Shown here in pieces: positions 48,087 to 59,028 of a stretch of 64,000 bases of DNA. The DNA lies in NCBI GenBank assembly GCA_903845215.1, contig CAIMWI010000062.1:53237-117236 (forward strand). Reading direction: 5' to 3'. This stretch comes from an uncultured Rhodobacterales bacterium (GTDB lineage Bacteria > Pseudomonadota > Alphaproteobacteria > Rhodobacterales > Rhodobacteraceae). Numbering within the stretch: position 1 is the first letter of the stretch; each line of letters starts with the position of its first letter. The notes under the pieces are model-generated. The model was not told the origin of the DNA. It saw only the letters and a list, made by a program, of their open reading frames with translations, and searched no databases. Made by a program: the position numbers and the translations under genes.

Positions 48087-48158
48087 GATTTTTCTGCGAA
48101 AAATCTAAGAAAAGAATTTTCTGCGAAAATTCGACAGCAGATTTTTCGCAGAAAAATC
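48087..48158. repeat. Three copies of a 19-bp hairpin element (GATTTTTCTGCGAAAAATC, GAATTTTCTGCGAAAATTC, GATTTTTCGCAGAAAAATC)
   Basis: Copies at 48087-48105, 48114-48132 and 48140-48158 between convergent engB and SDR genes; same family as 10434-10486. Confidence 0.9.
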
Positions 48159-48163
48159 GTGGC

Positions 48164-48895
48164 TCAGACGTGCTGCGCGCCGTTGACTTGCAGTTCCGAC
48201 CCAGAAATGTAGCTGGACTGATCGGAACATAAAAACCAGATCGCATCCGCGACTTCGCGGGGTTGGCCCAGCCGGTTCATCGGCAGTTTTTCCACAATTT
48301 TATCGGTGCCCGGGGACAGGATCGCCGTTTCAATCTCTCCAGGCGCTATGGCATTGACGCGCACGCCCAAGGGGCCGAAATCATGTGCCATCTCGCGCGT
48401 CAAAGCGGCCAGCGCTGCTTTTGATGTTGCATAGGCAGCACCTGCAAAAGGATGAACCCGGCTGCCCGCAATCGAGGTTACATTCACCACCGACCCCTTC
48501 GCCGCCGACAACTCATCCATCAACCCCCGCGCCAAGACGATTGAGGCGAAGAAATTGACATGAAACACCTGCCCCCATGTGCGCAAGTCCGTTGTCAACG
48601 TCGACAAACGCGCGCCGCCGGGGCCTTTAGGGCTGATGCCGGCATTGTTCACCAGCGCGTCCAGCTTGCCATTGACCTTGGCCTTGATCACCTCAAGCGC
48701 CGCTATGGTCTTATCGGGGCTGGCAAGGTCGATCTGGATGTGATTCTCTTCCCCACCCGGCCAAGGGCAGCGTGGGTCAAAAGGTTGGCGCGAACAGGTC
48801 AGAACACGCCAGCCTTCAGCCGAAAAGCGCTTGACTGTGGCGTGCCCGATGCCACGGGAAGCACCTGTTAATACGATCGTTCTTTGATATGTCAT
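48164..48895 (-). CDS. SDR family NAD(P)-dependent oxidoreductase
   Basis: TGASRGIGHATVKRF, NNAGISPKGPGG, YATSKAAL; start at MTYQRTIVL, ORF track over-extends to 50170. Confidence 0.93.
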   Translation of the reverse strand: MTYQRTIVLTGASRGIGHATVKRFSAEGWRVLTCSRQPFDPRCPWPGGEENHIQIDLASPDKTIAALEVIKAKVNGKLDALVNNAGISPKGPGGARLSTLTTDLRTWGQVFHVNFFASIVLARGLMDELSAAKGSVVNVTSIAGSRVHPFAGAAYATSKAALAALTREMAHDFGPLGVRVNAIAPGEIETAILSPGTDKIVEKLPMNRLGQPREVADAIWFLCSDQSSYISGSELQVNGAQHV

Positions 48896-48988
48896 AAGGG
48901 TCATACTAGCCATGTCGCACCAAAGGGCAAGATGCTTGGCAGGGCAGCACATCTGCCGTAATTGGGGGTTCGAAACTCGGAGATCACG

Positions 48989-49888
48989 ATGAAAGCCCAG
49001 ACCGTCAGCCGCGAAGAAGCCCTTACCACTGCCCGCCTTTTGTCGGAAACCTTGCCCCATCTTTTGCGCTTTTCCGGTGCCGTGGTGGTCGTCAAATTCG
49101 GCGGAAACGCCATGGGCGATGACGCCGCCATGGCCGAATTTGCCCGCGACATCGTTTTGATGCGGCAGGTCGGGGTGAACCCCGTTGTCGTGCATGGCGG
49201 CGGGCCGATGATCAACGAGATGCTCACGAAACTGGGCATCAAATCTGAGTTCGTGCGTGGCAAGCGGGTGACTGACAAAGCCACGGTACAGGTGGTGGAA
49301 ATGATCCTGTCGGGCCTTGTCAACAAGCGTATTGTGCAGGCCATCATGGATGCCGGCGGGCGGGCTGTTGGCATATCGGGCAAAGACGACGACCTGATGG
49401 TCTGCGTGGCCGATGACCCGGAACTGGGCTATGTGGGCAGGCCCGTTGAAATGAACGTGCAGGTCCTGCGCGATCTGTACAACGCCGGGATTATTCCAGT
49501 TGTGGCGCCGGTGGCTACGGGCATGGCGGATAATGAAACTTTTAACGTCAACGGCGACACTGCAGCGGGGGCCATTGCGGGCGCCTTGCAGGCCGACCGT
49601 TTGCTGTTGCTGACCGATGTAGCAGGCGTGAAGAACGCTGGCGGAGAGGTGATGACCAACATCACCCCCGACGAAATCCGCGCTATGATTGCCGATGGGA
49701 CGATTGCGGGCGGTATGATCCCAAAAACCGAAACGGCGCTGATGGCCTTGGAACAGGGCGTGCGGGCCGTGACGATCCTTGATGGTCGTCTGCCCAATGC
49801 GGCCCTGCTGGAACTGTTCACCGACCACGGGGCTGGCAGCCAGATCCGCTCGACCGAGCCGCGTGTGAAGCCGCGCGTGCGGCGGTGA
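48989..49888 (+). CDS. argB: Acetylglutamate kinase
   Basis: [57 protein letters not shown]. Confidence 0.96.
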   Translation: MKAQTVSREEALTTARLLSETLPHLLRFSGAVVVVKFGGNAMGDDAAMAEFARDIVLMRQVGVNPVVVHGGGPMINEMLTKLGIKSEFVRGKRVTDKATVQVVEMILSGLVNKRIVQAIMDAGGRAVGISGKDDDLMVCVADDPELGYVGRPVEMNVQVLRDLYNAGIIPVVAPVATGMADNETFNVNGDTAAGAIAGALQADRLLLLTDVAGVKNAGGEVMTNITPDEIRAMIADGTIAGGMIPKTETALMALEQGVRAVTILDGRLPNAALLELFTDHGAGSQIRSTEPRVKPRVRR

Positions 49889-50535
49889 GCGGCGAAGACC
49901 TTCAGGTTCAAGCCGCCCTTGATCCGCATTTTCTAGAGGTCTTGGGCGGCTTTGCGGTCTTGGAGGGCGAGGCCGGCTTTCCTGCCGGAACGCGCACGCT
50001 TTTGATGATCGGGCCCAAAGAACCGGGGTTCTGGCCGCATCTTCAAGAACAGCCCGAATGGGGCGGGCCGGATGCGGTTGATCGTTGGTCGCGCCGCGTG
50101 ATCGGGCGACTGGCTTGTGAACTGGGGGCCAAGGCGCTGTTTCCCTTTGGCGGACCGCCCTATCACCCATTTTACACTTGGGCTTTGCGGACGGGCCGCA
50201 TCTGGGAAAGCCCGGTCAAGTTGTTGGTTCATGCAACACAAGGCCTGATGGTTAGCTTTCGTGGGGCCTTGGCGCTGCCGCAGGCTATGGCAATGCCTGC
50301 CGTGGCCGCGCAGCCTTGCGGGGCCTGTGCCAAGCCCTGCCAGACCGCTTGTCCCGCAGCAGCACTGACGACCGCTGGCTATGACGTCCCGCGCTGCCAC
50401 AGCCATCTAGATCAGCCCGCCGGGTCCGATTGCCTGACAGGCGGATGTCTTGTGCGCAGCCCTTGCCCCGCAGGGGCAGGCTATGCAAGGATGCCTTCTC
50501 AGTCCGCCTGTCATATGAGGCATTTCCACCCATGA
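49885..50535 (+). CDS. Ferredoxin-like iron-sulphur protein with QueG/reductase-like upstream region
   Basis: [17 protein letters not shown] cluster motif plus extra Cys-rich tail; GTG start overlapping argB stop by 4 nt. Confidence 0.75.
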   Translation: MSGEDLQVQAALDPHFLEVLGGFAVLEGEAGFPAGTRTLLMIGPKEPGFWPHLQEQPEWGGPDAVDRWSRRVIGRLACELGAKALFPFGGPPYHPFYTWALRTGRIWESPVKLLVHATQGLMVSFRGALALPQAMAMPAVAAQPCGACAKPCQTACPAAALTTAGYDVPRCHSHLDQPAGSDCLTGGCLVRSPCPAGAGYARMPSQSACHMRHFHP

Positions 50536-51035
50536 AGCGTTTGATTCTGACACGCCATGCCAAGTCCAGCTGGGACGATCCAGCGACCCCCGACCATGAC
50601 CGGCCGCTGAACGAACGCGGCAAAGCCGCTTCGGCAGAGTTGGGCACCTGGCTCGCCTCACGCGGCTATGTGCCCGGAGAGGTGCTATGTTCTGACGCGC
50701 TGCGCACGCGCGGCACGTGGTCGGGCTTGGCACCAGCCCTGCCGGGTACACCGATTTTGCATTTAAAACCTGCGCTTTATCATGCAGGCCCTGATGTGAT
50801 GCTGGCTGTGCTGCGCCATGCCACGCAAGATTGTGTGATGATGATCGGGCACAATCCTGGCATCGCCGAATTTGCCGCGCGGTTGGTGGCCCATGCGCCC
50901 TTGCATGATGACTTTGCCCGCTATCCAACAGGTGCCACGCTGGTCTGCGACTTTGTGGTCGATCGCTGGGAAAATGTTACCTTTGGCGGGGCCACGGCAG
51001 TGGATTTTGTGGTTCCGGCTGAGATTATCGCCTAA
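50532..51035 (+). CDS. SixA-type histidine phosphatase family protein
   Basis: LILTRHAKSSWDD (RHG-like), HDRPLNERGKAA, MMIGHNPGIAE. Confidence 0.9.
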   Translation: MKRLILTRHAKSSWDDPATPDHDRPLNERGKAASAELGTWLASRGYVPGEVLCSDALRTRGTWSGLAPALPGTPILHLKPALYHAGPDVMLAVLRHATQDCVMMIGHNPGIAEFAARLVAHAPLHDDFARYPTGATLVCDFVVDRWENVTFGGATAVDFVVPAEIIA

Positions 51036-51042
51036 AGCGCGT

Positions 51043-51064
51043 GGATGGGCGGCATCGCCCATCC
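51043..51064. terminator. Hairpin between convergent SixA-like and ABC ATPase genes
   Basis: GGATGGGCG-GCAT-CGCCCATCC, 9-bp arms. Confidence 0.65.
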
Positions 51065-51080
51065 AAGCCCTGCCGCGGGC

Positions 51081-51839
51081 TTAATGGCCCAGAATCTGGC
51101 TGAGAAACAGCTTGGTACGATCAGATTTTGGCTGGGAAAAGAAGGCTTTAGGATCGGCCTGTTCGATAATTTGGCCTTGATCCATGAAAATCACCCGGTC
51201 GGCCACCGCTTGCGCAAAGCCCATCTCGTGGGTCACGCAGAGCATCGTCATGCCCTCTTTCGCCAGATCAATCATAGTATCGAGCACTTCTTTGATCATC
51301 TCGGGATCAAGAGCTGAGGTCGGTTCGTCAAACAGCATGATGCGTGGTTTCATGCACAAAGAGCGCGCTATCGCCACGCGTTGCTGCTGGCCGCCGGACA
51401 ATTGGCTGGGGTATTTTTGTGCCTGTTCGGGGATTTTAACCTTCGTCAGAAAATACATCGCCGTTTCTTCGGCCTCAGCCTTTGGCACTTTGCGCACAGC
51501 CATCGGGGCGAGGGTGAGGTTTTGCAGAATGGTCAGATGGGGGAACAGGTTAAACTGTTGAAAGACCATGCCCACTTCGGACCGCACTTTGTCGATGTTT
51601 TTCAAATCAGATGTCAACTCTGTGCCATCGACGATGATTTGGCCTGTCTGATGCTCTTCCAACCGGTTGATACAGCGGATCAGGGTAGATTTGCCTGACC
51701 CCGACGGCCCGCAGATCACGATCTTTTCACCCTTTTGCACGGTCATGTTGATGTCTTGCAGCACATGGAATGCGCCGAACCATTTGTTCATCGCCGTGAT
51801 TTGCACGGCCGATCGGGCAAGGGGCGTTTGGTCAAACAT
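51081..51839 (-). CDS. Amino-acid ABC transporter ATP-binding protein
   Basis: [60 protein letters not shown]; start at [10 protein letters not shown]. Confidence 0.94.
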   Translation of the reverse strand: MFDQTPLARSAVQITAMNKWFGAFHVLQDINMTVQKGEKIVICGPSGSGKSTLIRCINRLEEHQTGQIIVDGTELTSDLKNIDKVRSEVGMVFQQFNLFPHLTILQNLTLAPMAVRKVPKAEAEETAMYFLTKVKIPEQAQKYPSQLSGGQQQRVAIARSLCMKPRIMLFDEPTSALDPEMIKEVLDTMIDLAKEGMTMLCVTHEMGFAQAVADRVIFMDQGQIIEQADPKAFFSQPKSDRTKLFLSQILGH

Positions 51840-51856
51840 CTTTGATCCTTTAACGA

Positions 51857-52870
51857 TCAGCGGAAAGGCGGAGCATATTGCAGGCCCCCTTGGGCCCATA
51901 GCGCGTTCAGGCCACGCGCCAGTTTGACGGGCGTGTTGATGCCGATATTGGATTCGAATATCTCGGCATAATTACCAGAGGCGGCAATGGCACGTTTCGC
52001 CCAATCCGGGTCAAGACCCAGCATCAGGCCCATGTCGCCCTGAAGGCCCAGAAGCCGGCGCACTTCGGGGTCTTTTGTTGCCAGAGCGACCTCGTCAATA
52101 TTGGCTTGGGTGATACCCTTTTCCTCGGCCGCAAGCAGGGCAAAATAGGTCCACCGCACGATATCGCCCCAAGCATTGTCACCATGGCGCACGACGGGGC
52201 CCAAAGGTTCCTTCGAGATGATTTCCGGCAAAATCACATAGTCATCCGGCCGCATGAATGCCGCACGATAAGATGACAAAACCGATGCCTCGGCTGTCAT
52301 CGAATCACAAGCTCCGGCCAAAAACTGGCTTTGGGCTTCGGTGTCATCGGCGACCAGGACGGGGATGTAGTTAATCGCGTTGGCTTTGAAATAATCCGTC
52401 AGGTTCGCTTCGATTGAGGTGCCGGTTTGCAGGCAAATCCGCGCGCCGTCCAATTCGCGGGCAGAAGAGACGCCAAGGTCATTTTTCACCAGGAAGCCTT
52501 GGCCATCGTAATAGCTGACGGCGACAAAATCGAAAGACAAGTCAGCATCGTGCGAAAAAGTCCAAGAGACGTTGCGCGCCAATAGATCAACTTTGCCAGA
52601 AGCTAAAGCAGCAAAGCCGTCCGTCTGCGTGGTGGCAACATAGCGCACCTTAGACCCGTCGCCCAGAACGGCGGCAGCAACGGCCTTACACAGGGCCGCA
52701 TCGAAGCCTTGGTAACCCCCCTTGGCGTCGGGTGCCGCAAAGCCCGTCAAGCCGGTGTTGACACCGCACGACAGCACACCACGCGCTTTAACCTCTTCAA
52801 GCGTGGCAGAACACGCAAAGCCCGCCATCAAGCACAAAGCGGCAGTAAAGGGCGTTAGGGATTTTATCAT
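51857..52870 (-). CDS. Amino-acid ABC transporter substrate-binding protein (AapJ-like)
   Basis: Signal peptide; [45 protein letters not shown]. Confidence 0.92.
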   Translation of the reverse strand: MIKSLTPFTAALCLMAGFACSATLEEVKARGVLSCGVNTGLTGFAAPDAKGGYQGFDAALCKAVAAAVLGDGSKVRYVATTQTDGFAALASGKVDLLARNVSWTFSHDADLSFDFVAVSYYDGQGFLVKNDLGVSSARELDGARICLQTGTSIEANLTDYFKANAINYIPVLVADDTEAQSQFLAGACDSMTAEASVLSSYRAAFMRPDDYVILPEIISKEPLGPVVRHGDNAWGDIVRWTYFALLAAEEKGITQANIDEVALATKDPEVRRLLGLQGDMGLMLGLDPDWAKRAIAASGNYAEIFESNIGINTPVKLARGLNALWAQGGLQYAPPFR

Positions 52871-52998
52871 CTGATGTCTTTCCGATATCCCTTGGGCGTT
52901 ACGCCCATTCTGTCCCGATGCGCCCCATCATCTGCGATGCGGCGTCAGATGGTCAAGACATAGCGCTTTACCTATGCCGTGGCAAAGCGGGCCGCACT

Positions 52999-53706
52999 CT
53001 AACCACACAAAGCGAAAAAGCGCGCTGCTAAGTAAAAAGCTTCTTGCTTAAGGGCCGCCGCAGCTGCGGCATCTTCATCTTCGCCCCAAAGGGCAATCTG
53101 CCAACTTTCATCAAGGCGCGACAGGTGCCAGCCTTCCTCAGCCGTCAAGCGCGCGCGCGCCACCGCGAAGGCAAGCACCAAGGAACCCGAAATCGAGACC
53201 AAGTCGTGGAATGCCGCCAGCTTAAAGTTACCAAGTGCCAGAACTTGGGCGTGCAGGCGCGCCAGAACGGCGGCGTCTTGCGCGATGGGTGCGACGCCGG
53301 CGGTGGTTAGCAAAGGCGCGTGCAGGCTTTGGGCGGCCCAGTCTAGCAGTGGATCCCATGCCATGGCCTGCTTGGCGGCCAACGCAGGCGGATGGGCGGC
53401 GCGGTAGCACAGGTGGTCGGTTTCACCATAAGCCGTCAGCAGGCTTGCCACCTCGTGATATTGCGGGATGACTTTGTCGATGGCGGAATTGGCCATGCGC
53501 GTGACGGGCATTGTTTCAGGGTTCACAAGGCCGCTTTGCGCATCCCATTCGGCAGCAACCAGATCTGCCAGCGCTTTGGTCGGCAGCAACAGCGGTTGCT
53601 TGGCGGGGGTTTTGACCGGGCGGTCATCCAAACGGACGGCAAAGCCGCCCTCTTCGGCCACCACGCTTGCCGCTTTCCAGAACCGCTTGGGCCGCCAGTT
53701 TGACAT
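52999..53706 (-). CDS. ATP12 family chaperone protein
   Basis: RFWKAASVVAEEGGFAVRLDDRPVKTPAKQPLLLPTKALADLVAAEWDAQ; LCYRAAHPPALAAKQ. Confidence 0.92.
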   Translation of the reverse strand: MSNWRPKRFWKAASVVAEEGGFAVRLDDRPVKTPAKQPLLLPTKALADLVAAEWDAQSGLVNPETMPVTRMANSAIDKVIPQYHEVASLLTAYGETDHLCYRAAHPPALAAKQAMAWDPLLDWAAQSLHAPLLTTAGVAPIAQDAAVLARLHAQVLALGNFKLAAFHDLVSISGSLVLAFAVARARLTAEEGWHLSRLDESWQIALWGEDEDAAAAAALKQEAFYLAARFFALCG

Positions 53707-54743
53707 CAGGTTCCCCCGAACGGATCGGCGGGAACGTCCTTTTCGTTCCAGTCCAGCATTTTCCACGTCTTGGCCATATGGTCGGGCAAAGGCGCGGTGA
53801 AGGTCATCATCTCGCCCGTTACGGGGTGTTCGACTGTCAGTGACCGCGCATGCAGGTGCAATTTGCGTGACACATCCCCCCCGATCGAGGCCCCCCAACC
53901 ATCGCCCATGTTATCCGCCGTATTGCCGCCGTATTTGCCATCACCTGCAATCGGGTGGCCCATTTCGGCCATATGGGCGCGCAACTGGTGGGTGCGGCCT
54001 GTGACAGGTTCTAACGCCATCCATGACATCCGCGTGCCCAAGAACCACAGCGTGAAGAAATCGGTTTGGGCGCGTTTGGCATCGGGATAGTCAGCCATTT
54101 TGGCGGGATGGATGCACAGCATCTTTTCCCCCTCGCCCCGCCCGCCGGGGGCCTTCATCAGGCCATATTTGATCGACCCCTGTTTGGGGTTAGGCACGCC
54201 CGCGACCAAGGCCCAATAGATCTTGCGTGTGTTGCGGTGGCGCAGCGCTTCGGAAAGCCTGCGCGCCACACGATCGGTGCGCGCTAGCATCAACAGGCCC
54301 GAGGTGTCTTTATCAAGCCGGTGCACCAGCTTGGGCTTGTCTTTATAGCCAAACTTCAACGCCTCGGCCAAGCCGTCGACATGACGCTCGCCCATGCCCG
54401 ACCCGCCTTGGCTGGCAAGACCAGCAGGTTTATTCAGGATGATCATATGCTCATCCTTCCACAAAACGGCGTTCTGGATCATCTTGACATCGGCCGCACT
54501 GATTTTGCCGTCTGAAACAGGCACGGGGGCAGGTGTATCGGGCAAGGGCGGCACGCGCACGACTTGGCCGGGCAGAACGTGATCTGACGCTTTCACCCGA
54601 CCCGATTCCACCCGCAATTGCCCCGTGCGGCACATCTTTTCGATGGCCCCTTGGGTGATCTGGGGAAACTTGCGCTTCACCCAACGGTCAAGACGCTGTT
54701 CGCCTTCATCCTCGGTCACGGTGATCAGTTGAACGGCACTCAT
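53706..54743 (-). CDS. rluC: RluA/RluC family 23S rRNA pseudouridine synthase
   Basis: S4-like N-terminus; VHRLDKDTSGLLMLART catalytic motif; GRTHQLRAHMAEMGHPIAGDGKYGG. Confidence 0.94.
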   Translation of the reverse strand: MSAVQLITVTEDEGEQRLDRWVKRKFPQITQGAIEKMCRTGQLRVESGRVKASDHVLPGQVVRVPPLPDTPAPVPVSDGKISAADVKMIQNAVLWKDEHMIILNKPAGLASQGGSGMGERHVDGLAEALKFGYKDKPKLVHRLDKDTSGLLMLARTDRVARRLSEALRHRNTRKIYWALVAGVPNPKQGSIKYGLMKAPGGRGEGEKMLCIHPAKMADYPDAKRAQTDFFTLWFLGTRMSWMALEPVTGRTHQLRAHMAEMGHPIAGDGKYGGNTADNMGDGWGASIGGDVSRKLHLHARSLTVEHPVTGEMMTFTAPLPDHMAKTWKMLDWNEKDVPADPFGGT

Positions 54744-55093
54744 ACAAGAACCCTTTCGGTAAGGGCAGCGCCCAAGGCTAAAGCAAGGATAGAAAGACCG
54801 ACCGAGGCCGCAACATAGGCCAGCGCCCCGCCGCTTTGGCCGGCTTGCCACAGTTTCCACGCATCCAGCGAAAAGGCGGAAAAGGTGGTAAAGCCGCCCA
54901 AGATTCCAGCCATCAAAAGCGGCGACAGGTGGGTACGGTTCGACAGCGCCACAAAGAAAACACCCATGGCAAAGCTGCCCAGCACATTCACCGCCAGCGT
55001 GGCCACAGGTGCGCCGATCCACGATATCGTGAGATAGCGCAGCACAGAGCCGAGCGCGCCGCCAAGGGCGACTTGAGTGAGGGTCCAGATCAT
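54740..55093 (-). CDS. crcB: Fluoride efflux transporter CrcB/Fluc
   Basis: ALGGALGSVLRYLTISW, GTLAVNVLGSFAMG-like VATLAVNVLGSFAMGVF, GILGGFTTFSAFSLDA; 4-nt overlap with rluC. Confidence 0.94.
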   Translation of the reverse strand: MIWTLTQVALGGALGSVLRYLTISWIGAPVATLAVNVLGSFAMGVFFVALSNRTHLSPLLMAGILGGFTTFSAFSLDAWKLWQAGQSGGALAYVAASVGLSILALALGAALTERVLV

Positions 55094-55146
55094 CTGGGTT
55101 CCTTGGGCGTGTCTGAGGAAATTGTCAACCTTTGGCCAAGGGCGGG

Positions 55147-56460
55147 CTAATCGCTATGGCGTTTGGCGCGCAGTTTGGCGAAATACTCGATGCGCTTTTT
55201 CAGATCGCGTTCGAACCCGCGTTCGGGTGGTGCGTAGTAGACGGGGCGCTTCATCGCATCGGGAAAATAGTTCTGGCCGGAAAAACCGTCTTCGGCGTCG
55301 TGGTCATAGGCATAGGTTGCCCCATAGCCGAGTTCTTTCATCAATTTCGTCGGCGCAGGGCGAATGTGCAGTGGCGGTGGAAGCGAGCCTGTTTGGCGCG
55401 CCGCCTCTCGGGCCGCTTTGTAGGCCGTGTAGACCGCGTTGGATTTGGGGGCGAGGGCGAGATAGACCACGGCTTGGGCTAAAGCCAACTCGCCCTCAGG
55501 CGAGCCAAGGCGTTCGTAAGTCTGCCAAGCGGCAAGGCAAACCTCTTGCGCCTGCGGGTCGGCCAAACCGATGTCTTCCACCGCCATGCGCGTGATGCGG
55601 CGGGCTAAAAAGCGCGGGTCTTCGCCGCCTTCCAGCATACGGGCAAACCAATACAACGCGGCATCAGGATCGGAACCGCGCACAGATTTATGCAGCGCCG
55701 AGATAAGGTTGTAATGCTCATCCCCCGATTTGTCATATTTGCTGGCCCTCCGCATAAGGCGGGTAGACAGTTGCTCGGCCGTCAGCGTCTGGGTCAGCGC
55801 CCAAGCGGCGACCTGTTCGATCAGGTTCAACAAGGTTCGGCCATCGCCATCGGCCATCTCTATCAGGGCCTCACGCGCGAATCCGTCCAGTGGCAAGGCG
55901 CGGCCAAGGTCTTGTTCGGCGCGTTGGGCCAAACGTTCCAGATCGGTGGGCGACAGGCGTTCCAGCACAATGACTTGCGCGCGCGACAAAAGCGCAGCGT
56001 TCAGTTCGAAACTGGGGTTTTCGGTGGTGGCCCCGACCAGAAGGATCGTGCCATCCTCCATATAGGGCAGAAAGCCGTCTTGCTGTGCTTTGTTAAAGCG
56101 GTGGATTTCGTCAACGAACAAAAGCGTGCCTTGGCCGTTCTGGCGGCGGATCTTGGCCGTTTCAAACACTTTGCGCAGGTCTGGCACACCGGTGAAAATC
56201 GCCGAGATTTGCACAAAGGCCAGATCAGTTTGCTGCGCCAAAAGCCGTGCGATGGTGGTTTTGCCCACACCGGGCGGCCCCCACAGGATCAGCGACGACA
56301 AGGAATGCGCCCCGATCATTGACCCCAGCGGGCCTTGGGGCGATAGGACATGGGATTGGCCGATCACCTCGGCCAAAGTCTGCGGGCGCAAACGGTCGGC
56401 CAGCGGGCGAGGCGCTGTTGAATGGGATTGCGGCGTATCGAATAGGTCTGACATCGCCAT
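55147..56460 (-). CDS. rarA: Replication-associated recombination protein A (MgsA/RarA)
   Basis: LADRLRPQTLAEVIGQSHVL, LWGPPGVGKTTIARLLA, FVDEIHRFNKAQQDGFLPYMEDG. Confidence 0.96.
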   Translation of the reverse strand: MAMSDLFDTPQSHSTAPRPLADRLRPQTLAEVIGQSHVLSPQGPLGSMIGAHSLSSLILWGPPGVGKTTIARLLAQQTDLAFVQISAIFTGVPDLRKVFETAKIRRQNGQGTLLFVDEIHRFNKAQQDGFLPYMEDGTILLVGATTENPSFELNAALLSRAQVIVLERLSPTDLERLAQRAEQDLGRALPLDGFAREALIEMADGDGRTLLNLIEQVAAWALTQTLTAEQLSTRLMRRASKYDKSGDEHYNLISALHKSVRGSDPDAALYWFARMLEGGEDPRFLARRITRMAVEDIGLADPQAQEVCLAAWQTYERLGSPEGELALAQAVVYLALAPKSNAVYTAYKAAREAARQTGSLPPPLHIRPAPTKLMKELGYGATYAYDHDAEDGFSGQNYFPDAMKRPVYYAPPERGFERDLKKRIEYFAKLRAKRHSD

Positions 56461-56487
56461 AGGTTACGCCGGAAGCCACCATAAGCA

Positions 56488-56516
56488 AAGGGCCCACACC
56501 ATGGGTGCGGGCCCTT
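56488..56516 (-). terminator. Terminator hairpin downstream of rplQ
   Basis: AAGGGCCC(A)CACC-ATG-GGTG(C)GGGCCCTT, long stem between rplQ stop and rarA start. Confidence 0.7.
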
Positions 56517-56536
56517 CAAATCGCGCTCAGCGCAGA

Positions 56537-56956
56537 TCAGCTTTCGTAGTTATCTTCAGCCGCAACGCGCGCCTTGTCAGCGGCACCTTTGGCCGATGGA
56601 TCGCGGTCAACGAATTCGATGATCGCCATCGGTGCCATGTCGCCATAGCGGAAGCCCGCTTTCAGCACGCGCACATAGCCGCCCTGACGCTCTTTGTAGC
56701 GCGGGCCCAGAATTTCAAACAGACGTGCCACATACTGCTCTTGCTTCAACTGCGACGAGGCCTGACGGCGCGCGTGCAAATCGCCGCGCTTGGCCAAGGT
56801 GACCAGCTTTTCGATGATAGGGCGCAGTTCTTTGGCCTTGGGCAGGGTGGTTTTGATCTGCTCATGTTCGATGAGCGAGCCGCACATGTTGGCAAACATC
56901 GCTTTGCGGTGTTCGTGGGTGCGGTTTAGGCGGCGATAGCCAGAGCCGTGGTTCAT
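56537..56956 (-). CDS. rplQ: 50S ribosomal protein L17
   Basis: [24 protein letters not shown]. Confidence 0.98.
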   Translation of the reverse strand: MNHGSGYRRLNRTHEHRKAMFANMCGSLIEHEQIKTTLPKAKELRPIIEKLVTLAKRGDLHARRQASSQLKQEQYVARLFEILGPRYKERQGGYVRVLKAGFRYGDMAPMAIIEFVDRDPSAKGAADKARVAAEDNYES

Positions 56957-57098
56957 GATGTTCTCCTAGAACGTGTTTTGCTTTGTCTGGCGAGGCCTAC
57001 GTGCGGCCCTGCTCTCCTTGGGGTCTTGCGACCCAGATCTTCCCCGAAGGATCGGGCATTTTTTGGCAGGGTGCGCGACGACGCGCACCCCTTTGGTC

Positions 57099-58115
57099 TT
57101 AGAACTGATCTTCGAAGCGCTTGGCCAGATCTTCGATATTCTCTGGCGGCCAATCTTCGACTTCCATGCCCAGATGCAGGCCCATGCCCGACAGCACTTC
57201 CTTGATTTCGTTCAAAGATTTGCGGCCAAAGTTCGGCGTGCGCAGCATTTCGGCTTCGGTTTTTTGGATCAAATCGCCAATGTAGACGATGTTGTCGTTC
57301 TTCAAGCAGTTGGCCGAACGGACCGACAGTTCCAGTTCGTCGACTTTCTTGAGCAACAGCGGGTTGAATTCCAGACCCGCATCTTCGATGCCCTTGTTCG
57401 ACGATTCTGGCTCTTCGAAATTCACAAAGACGGCCAGTTGGTCTTGCAAGATACGCGCGGCATAGGCCACCGCGTCATCAGGGCTTAAAGAGCCGTCGGT
57501 TTCCACCTTCAGCGTCAGTTTGTCGTAATCCAGCACCTGACCTTCGCGGGTCGGCGTGACTTCGTAAGACACTTTCTTGACCGGCGAAAAGATCGCATCG
57601 ATCGGAATAAGGCCAATCGGCGCATCGTCGGGGCGGTTCTTATCGGCCGAGACATAGCCCTTGCCGTTATTCACGGTCAGTTCCATGTAGACATCTGCAC
57701 CGTCATCTAGGTGACAAACGATGTGTTCGCGGTTCAAAATCTCGATGCCCGAGGATTCCGAAATGTCGCCAGCGGTCACAACGCCTGGGCCCTTGGCAGA
57801 GATCGACAGGCGCTTTGGCCCTTCGACATCCATCTTAAGACGCACGCCCTTGAGGTTCAAAACGATGTCGGTGACATCTTCGCGCACGCCAGCCACGCTG
57901 GAAAATTCGTGCAGGACATTGTCGATCTGAACCGAGGTGATGGCAGCCCCTTGCAGCGACCCCAGCAGCACACGGCGCAGCGCGTTGCCCAGCGTAAGGC
58001 CAAAGCCACGCTCCAGCGGTTCGGCGACCAAGGTCGCAGTGCGTTGCGGGTCCGCCCCGGCTTTGACAGCCAGTTGTTGCGGTTTAATCAGTTCCAGCCA
58101 GTTCTTGTGGATCAT
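57099..58115 (-). CDS. rpoA: DNA-directed RNA polymerase subunit alpha
   Basis: [30 protein letters not shown]-terminal [38 protein letters not shown]. Confidence 0.98.
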   Translation of the reverse strand: MIHKNWLELIKPQQLAVKAGADPQRTATLVAEPLERGFGLTLGNALRRVLLGSLQGAAITSVQIDNVLHEFSSVAGVREDVTDIVLNLKGVRLKMDVEGPKRLSISAKGPGVVTAGDISESSGIEILNREHIVCHLDDGADVYMELTVNNGKGYVSADKNRPDDAPIGLIPIDAIFSPVKKVSYEVTPTREGQVLDYDKLTLKVETDGSLSPDDAVAYAARILQDQLAVFVNFEEPESSNKGIEDAGLEFNPLLLKKVDELELSVRSANCLKNDNIVYIGDLIQKTEAEMLRTPNFGRKSLNEIKEVLSGMGLHLGMEVEDWPPENIEDLAKRFEDQF

Positions 58116-58242
58116 GCTATAGCCTCCATACTTGCCCGCTGCCTATGGTCCGAATGACAGCAGACGCCCGAGGATCTTCATTCAAGTTCAAACAAAGACA
58201 TCGGGCCGCGCGAAAGCACGGCCCGACGACATAGAAAAACGA

Positions 58243-58644
58243 TCAGACGCGACGGCGCTTGGGCGGACGGCAGCCGTTGTGTGCAAGCGGGGTCACATCG
58301 CGGATCGAAGTGATGTTGAAGCCAACGGCGGCCAAGGCGCGCAGCGCTGATTCACGACCTGAACCGGGGCCTTGCACTTCGACTTCCAGCGTTTTCACGC
58401 CATGCTCTTGTGCCTTCTTACCGGCATCTTCTGCAGCCATTTGGGCGGCATAGGGGGTCGATTTGCGCGACCCTTTGAAACCCATCGTACCCGCAGACGA
58501 CCACGAGATCGCGTTGCCTTGTACGTCAGAGATCAGGATTTTGGTGTTGTTGAAAGAAGAGTTCACATGCGCCACGCCAGCGGCGATGTTCTTGCGCTCT
58601 TTTTTCTTCGTGCGGGCAGCCGACTTGCTGGTATCACGTGCCAT
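58243..58644 (-). CDS. rpsK: 30S ribosomal protein S11
   Basis: [59 protein letters not shown]. Confidence 0.98.
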   Translation of the reverse strand: MARDTSKSAARTKKKERKNIAAGVAHVNSSFNNTKILISDVQGNAISWSSAGTMGFKGSRKSTPYAAQMAAEDAGKKAQEHGVKTLEVEVQGPGSGRESALRALAAVGFNITSIRDVTPLAHNGCRPPKRRRV

Positions 58645-58659
58645 TTATCTGTGCCCCTC

Positions 58660-59028
58660 TTATTTCTTCTTGCCGGCGATCGGCTTGGCCGGGCCCTTGC
58701 GGGTGCGCGCATTGGTATGCGTGCGCTGGCCACGAACCGGCAGACCTTTGCGGTGACGCAGGCCACGGTAGCAGCCAAGGTCCATCAGACGCTTGATGTT
58801 CATCGAGGTTTCGCGACGCAGGTCGCCTTCCACGGTGAAATTCGCATCAATAAATTCGCGGATCGCCAGAACTTCGGCATCTGTCAGCTGGTTGACGCGG
58901 CGTGCGCGGTCAATCTTCAGCGATTCGCAGATTGTCTCGGCGTTGTGCGCGCCGATGCCGGTGATGTACTGAAGCGCAATCGGAACGCGCTTTGCGGTGG
59001 GGATGTTAACGCCAGCAATACGTGCCAA
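58660..59028 (-). CDS. rpsM: 30S ribosomal protein S13
   Basis: [44 protein letters not shown]. Confidence 0.98.
   Translation of the reverse strand: MARIAGVNIPTAKRVPIALQYITGIGAHNAETICESLKIDRARRVNQLTDAEVLAIREFIDANFTVEGDLRRETSMNIKRLMDLGCYRGLRHRKGLPVRGQRTHTNARTRKGPAKPIAGKKK

Noticed and set aside
48896-50170. N-terminal extension of the SDR ORF to 50170
   Set aside because: The SDR fold starts at MTYQRTIVLTGASRGIG (48895); the upstream part is antisense to argB.
54740-55093. Fluoride riboswitch upstream of crcB
   Set aside because: The crcB start follows a short gap after rarA and I could not identify a riboswitch-like structure there.
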